From NCBI GenBank assembly GCA_035461405.1, contig DATHVH010000275.1, forward strand, positions 1-8,636: a stretch of 8,636 nucleotides of DNA, written 5' to 3'. A program made the translations under genes and the position numbers. This document shows, one piece after another, positions 5,672-8,636 of this stretch. This DNA comes from Anditalea sp035461405 (GTDB lineage Bacteria > Bacteroidota > Bacteroidia > Cytophagales > Cyclobacteriaceae). A model generated the notes under the pieces. That model worked only from the letters and a program-made list of their open reading frames with translations. It had not been told where the DNA came from and did not search any database. The first letter of the stretch is position 1. The number at the start of each line of letters is the position of its first letter.

Positions 5672-7941
5672 CAGCTATTGACAATTACTTTAGGAAGACT
5701 GGCAGGTTTAAATTCATTGGTCTGGTAGAGTTCATCATATGCCTTTAGTACGGTTAGATGGGAAATTAAATATGCCAGAGAGCTTTCCGCCCCTTGATTC
5801 CTATTTACTCCATAACTTTCCAAGCCATCACAACATCCCTTGGTTTCAAAATCATAAAGACTAATCCGCAAATCATTCTCCCCAAGAAACCACATGAAGG
5901 TAATGAAGAGCTTATTTAAATATTCTTTGTCCTTAGTCAATAAAAACGCCTGGAAATACATGAGGACCATAGCTAAAGCATCTACTGGCTGCTGGGCAAA
6001 AATAGACCTTTCCTTTCCTTTAACATACCAATCCTTGTTGCCAATTATAGATACATATCCATTTTTTAAAGTCTGTTTAGTAAGGAAATCCATAGATTCC
6101 AGGGCTATAGATTTTATATAATTATCTTTTAAAATTTGGGTAGCATGAAGGAGGGATAAAGGAAGTATTCCATTGTCATATGCAAGTAAGTTTTCAAACC
6201 ATTTCCAGTCTTCAGTTCTGTTATGTTCGTAATGCGTAACCAATTTTAAAGTTAGGTTTTTCAAACGCATCACCATTTCTTCATCGGACGGGTTACTTTT
6301 TAAATAGTGGCATATCCCTATTATTGTATTGGCAATACTTCGAATTGATTTTAATTTTTCGAAATTTGGTACAGCTGTGAAAAAGACTAACCTCCCATTT
6401 TGGTAATAAGCGTCATTAGGAGCATGTCCCATGAGATAACCAAGTGCCCAAATAGTTCTCCCAAATGAATCCTCAGAACCTACCGTGTCTAGAAAACTTC
6501 TGTTAAAGCTGAGAAAATTTCTAAAGGTGCCGTCTTCATTCTGCATATAATGTATAAAGCTGAGATAAATGGGCATTAATTGAAGTGCTAAAGGATTTTT
6601 CTTCTGATTATAAGCCATTAATGCCATTAATAGGGCCCGGGAATTATCATCAAGGCAATAGCCCTCTTTTAGGTTAGGGATTCCGAATTTAGCATGCTGG
6701 ATAATCCCAGTATCATCGGTCAATCTTTTAATATGTTCCAGTGAAAATGGGGGAAGAAGTAAAGGGTCTATGCTTGTTTCTTCTTTTAAAATTACTTTTT
6801 TGGGTGATTCAAGAACGGTTTTTGCCAAAGCCAAATACTTATCTCCGATTCTGGGCCACTTAATGCTTTTACCATATTCATAAGCTTTCTTCTGGATCTC
6901 ATTTAACAAAAGTGGATTATCCAATAATTCATTAAGCGTAATAGCCAAATCATCTGGGTCATTAAAATTAAATAGCCTGCCTTTACCATCTTCCAGCAAC
7001 TCGGCTGCATGCCAGTATGGCGTGGACACCACCGCACAACCGGAACCCATTGCAAATGTAAGGGTGCCGCTGGTAATTTGAGCTTTGTTTATATATGGTG
7101 TTATATATATATCGCAGGCTGATAAATATTTAAATAATTCCGTTTCCCCAATAAATTCATTAAGCAATAATACGTGGTTTTGCAGTTTAAGATTTTTGAT
7201 AAGCAAATGGAGGTAGTTTCTATATTCTTCACCTGTATGCCGTAATACATTAGGATGAGTTTTACCCATCACCATGTATATTACTTCAGGATGATTGATA
7301 ATGATTTTTGGTAAAGCTTTTAATACAGTTTCAATTCCTTTATTTCGGCCAATAAACCCAAAAGTCATCAGTACTTTTTTATTCTTTAATTTTAATTCTG
7401 CTTTAGACTGCTGACTATCAAAATGTATGTCGGGAACACCATGTTCTATTAAAGCAATTTTTTCTGATGGAACATCATAGATTGACATTAAGTAAGTAAT
7501 AGCCAATTGACTCATTACCACTATTCTATCGGCCATTTTGCATAATTCTTTTAAGATCGCTTTTTCGGTATAGGAAGGATTTTCGAGAATGGTATGCAAG
7601 GTCACAATTATAGGTATTTTTACATGATGAAGTAATGGGAGTACATATACCCCACCCGATCCTCCAAATATTCCAAACTCGTGCTCAAGGATGCAGATGT
7701 CTGCTCCGCTATAATTTATAAAGTTTGCCGCTTTCAAATAATCAGCTTGCTGTTCCTGCCTGATGCTTAATTTTACTTCAGGGGGGTAGGCATAAGTTTC
7801 ATCATAATCATTAATAACCACCACTAGGCTTTGACTGTTATTAGGATCATTTTTATCAATCATTGATGAAACTAAACATTGTGTAAAGGTACCAATGCCG
7901 CATTCCCTGGGGGGATAAGTTCCTATATAAACTATCTTCAT
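5671..7941 (-). CDS. Fusion of a GT4-type glycosyltransferase and a C-terminal helical glycosidase-like domain
   Basis: The 756-residue protein has two parts. Residues 1-385 form a GT-B glycosyltransferase: MKIVYIGTYPPRECGIGTFT at the start, LEHEFGIFGG (85-94), TLHTIL (114-119), EHGVPD (166-171), TFGFIGRNKGIE (193-204, Arg199 and Lys201), ACDIYITPY (275-283) and GSGCAVVSTPYWHA (299-312). The usual E-x7-E pair is replaced by QITSGTLTFA (288-297). Residues about 398-745 are helical and carry acidic or aromatic blocks: GYCLDDNSRALL (427-438), GSEDSFGRTIWALG (488-501), EDWKWFENLLAYDNGILP (577-594), QQPVDALAMVLM (650-661) and GCCDGLESYGVNRNQGAES (702-720). Repeating helical hairpins with these blocks suggest an (alpha/alpha)6-barrel like those of glycoside hydrolases, with no specific family recognised. 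It follows the GH100-like gene by 120 bases without a clear terminator and precedes the second GT4 gene with a one-base overlap. No signal peptide is present. Its role is probably the making or trimming of the same glycan; this is inference. Confidence 0.82.
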   Translation of the reverse strand: MKIVYIGTYPPRECGIGTFTQCLVSSMIDKNDPNNSQSLVVVINDYDETYAYPPEVKLSIRQEQQADYLKAANFINYSGADICILEHEFGIFGGSGGVYVLPLLHHVKIPIIVTLHTILENPSYTEKAILKELCKMADRIVVMSQLAITYLMSIYDVPSEKIALIEHGVPDIHFDSQQSKAELKLKNKKVLMTFGFIGRNKGIETVLKALPKIIINHPEVIYMVMGKTHPNVLRHTGEEYRNYLHLLIKNLKLQNHVLLLNEFIGETELFKYLSACDIYITPYINKAQITSGTLTFAMGSGCAVVSTPYWHAAELLEDGKGRLFNFNDPDDLAITLNELLDNPLLLNEIQKKAYEYGKSIKWPRIGDKYLALAKTVLESPKKVILKEETSIDPLLLPPFSLEHIKRLTDDTGIIQHAKFGIPNLKEGYCLDDNSRALLMALMAYNQKKNPLALQLMPIYLSFIHYMQNEDGTFRNFLSFNRSFLDTVGSEDSFGRTIWALGYLMGHAPNDAYYQNGRLVFFTAVPNFEKLKSIRSIANTIIGICHYLKSNPSDEEMVMRLKNLTLKLVTHYEHNRTEDWKWFENLLAYDNGILPLSLLHATQILKDNYIKSIALESMDFLTKQTLKNGYVSIIGNKDWYVKGKERSIFAQQPVDALAMVLMYFQAFLLTKDKEYLNKLFITFMWFLGENDLRISLYDFETKGCCDGLESYGVNRNQGAESSLAYLISHLTVLKAYDELYQTNEFKPASLPKVIVNS

Positions 7942-8061
7942 TTTAAAGCATTTTTTAATGGTTTACAACAATATTTTTTCTTGTATTATTTTAATACCTT
8001 AATAAAAACAAGGCCATAATTATTTGTAAATCAGAAGTTAAAAGGTTTTATAAAAGATTTG

Positions 8062-8636
8062 TCAAATAATATCTTCGAATGAATTTTTCCTGATTATGTC
8101 AAAAAAAGGAGTATTATTACTTTCGACACATTTTACTGCATACAGATATAGAGCTGCACTCCAGGTCTGCCAATCCTGTCCCATCGCTTTACCATTTTGG
8201 GCTTTGTACCATTCATTAAATCCAAATTCTAAATCCCCATTGCCGGCACCTTGAATTAATTCTGTCAACTGTATAAGTTTGATTTCTGCTAATTTTTTAT
8301 TTTCAGTAGCTACTATAGCTGCTATATATAGACCGCATATAAAAGGCCAGATGCCCCCGTTATGATAATTGCCCGGTAAATTAAATTTAGCATAACGGGT
8401 ATGCCAGTCGGTATCCTCAGGATGTATAAAAGGAAAGAAATTAGGAGGTAAATCTACATTCAGTTCTCCACATGCTTTCATTTTTATACATTCAGATTCG
8501 ACCCAATCAATAATCAAAATTGCAGATTCAGAAGAAACTATACCTGAAAGAATGGCGAGACTGTTTCCAAGCAAATCGAATCTTTCACTTTTAAATACTT
8601 TATAGGTCCAAAGGGCTAAATATGGCTTATTACTAT
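8062..8636 (-). CDS. GH100-like glycosidase (neutral/alkaline invertase-like), C-terminal 190 residues
   Basis: The reading frame is open through the right edge, so the gene is cut by the window; the visible part begins SNKPYLALWTYKVF and ends with a TGA at 8062-8064. Motifs are ERFDLLGNSLAILSGI (8527-8592 region), HPEDTDWHTRY, YHNGGIWPFICGLY, FGFNEWYKAQNG and QDWQTWSAALYLYA. The pairs 'FDxLGNxLAI', 'YHNGGxWP' and 'YQTWSxAxYL' are found in plant and cyanobacterial neutral invertases (GH100), an (alpha/alpha)6-barrel family; the Glu of FNEW lies where their C-terminal catalytic Glu is expected. Bacteroidota proteins of this type are often labelled amylo-alpha-1,6-glucosidase, and the substrate may not be sucrose. 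The neighbouring glycosyltransferases and the same strand suggest a shared operon in which this gene comes first of the visible three. The N-terminal catalytic Asp cannot be checked. Confidence 0.75.
   Translation of the reverse strand, partial: SNKPYLALWTYKVFKSERFDLLGNSLAILSGIVSSESAILIIDWVESECIKMKACGELNVDLPPNFFPFIHPEDTDWHTRYAKFNLPGNYHNGGIWPFICGLYIAAIVATENKKLAEIKLIQLTELIQGAGNGDLEFGFNEWYKAQNGKAMGQDWQTWSAALYLYAVKCVESNNTPFFDIIRKNSFEDII

Noticed and set aside
5894..6121. Plus-strand open frame inside the fusion gene
   Set aside because: It is antisense to the C-terminal helical domain and has no signals of its own.
7942..8061. Separate promoter for the fusion glycosyltransferase gene in the 120-base gap
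   Set aside because: No TAnnTTTG box with a -33 partner was found on the minus strand; TATTGTTG near the gene is a one-mismatch match without support.
8062..8574. A complete 170-residue gene starting at a TTG at 8572-8574
   Set aside because: The frame stays open to the right edge, and the 20 extra codons (…KPYLALWTYKVFKSERFD) continue the GH100-like motif, so the TTG is an internal Leu codon of a cut gene.

Overview
The window looks like chromosomal DNA of a Bacteroidota bacterium, most likely a Cytophagales relative (an inference from style, not a marker gene). The supporting signs are AT-rich sequence, almost no Shine-Dalgarno sites, promoter-like boxes of the Bacteroidota TAnnTTTG type, a DUF6567-like lipoprotein, and a glycan cluster combining GH130 and GT4 proteins. 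No rRNA, tRNA, transposase, phage gene or CRISPR array is visible.

Left part (1-1808). A minus-strand pair runs off the left edge: a DUF2953-like membrane protein gene followed 5 bases later by the first 40 codons of a GerW/YtfJ-like gene. The same pairing (ytfI-ytfJ) is known from Bacillus. The DUF2953-like gene carries an in-frame TGA at 312-314, and the same frame stays open for 61 further codons, so it is annotated as a nonsense-interrupted gene. Divergent from it, a plus-strand pair encodes a small lipoprotein and a four-helix membrane protein of DUF6992 type. The spacer between the two pairs holds a good minus-strand promoter and a perfect 11-bp inverted repeat placed just upstream of the plus-strand -7 box.

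Middle (1898-3178). A minus-strand gene encodes an exported alpha/beta hydrolase of the proline iminopeptidase (S33) type. A 381-base AT-rich spacer separates it from the next gene and contains a nested dyad centred near 2965.

Right part (3179-8636). This is a glycan-metabolism locus. A GH130 enzyme on the plus strand meets, tail to tail with a 6-base gap, a minus-strand series. Read in transcription order, that series is a GH100-like glycosidase (its 5' end lies beyond the window), a large protein fusing a GT4 glycosyltransferase to a probable alpha-helical glycosidase-like domain, and a second GT4 glycosyltransferase overlapping it by one base. None of the three proteins with a visible N-terminus has a signal peptide, so the set probably acts in the cytoplasm. 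Two transferases with two hydrolase/phosphorylase-type enzymes suggest synthesis and turnover of one intracellular, possibly mannose-containing, glycan or glycoside. The actual sugar cannot be read from the sequence.
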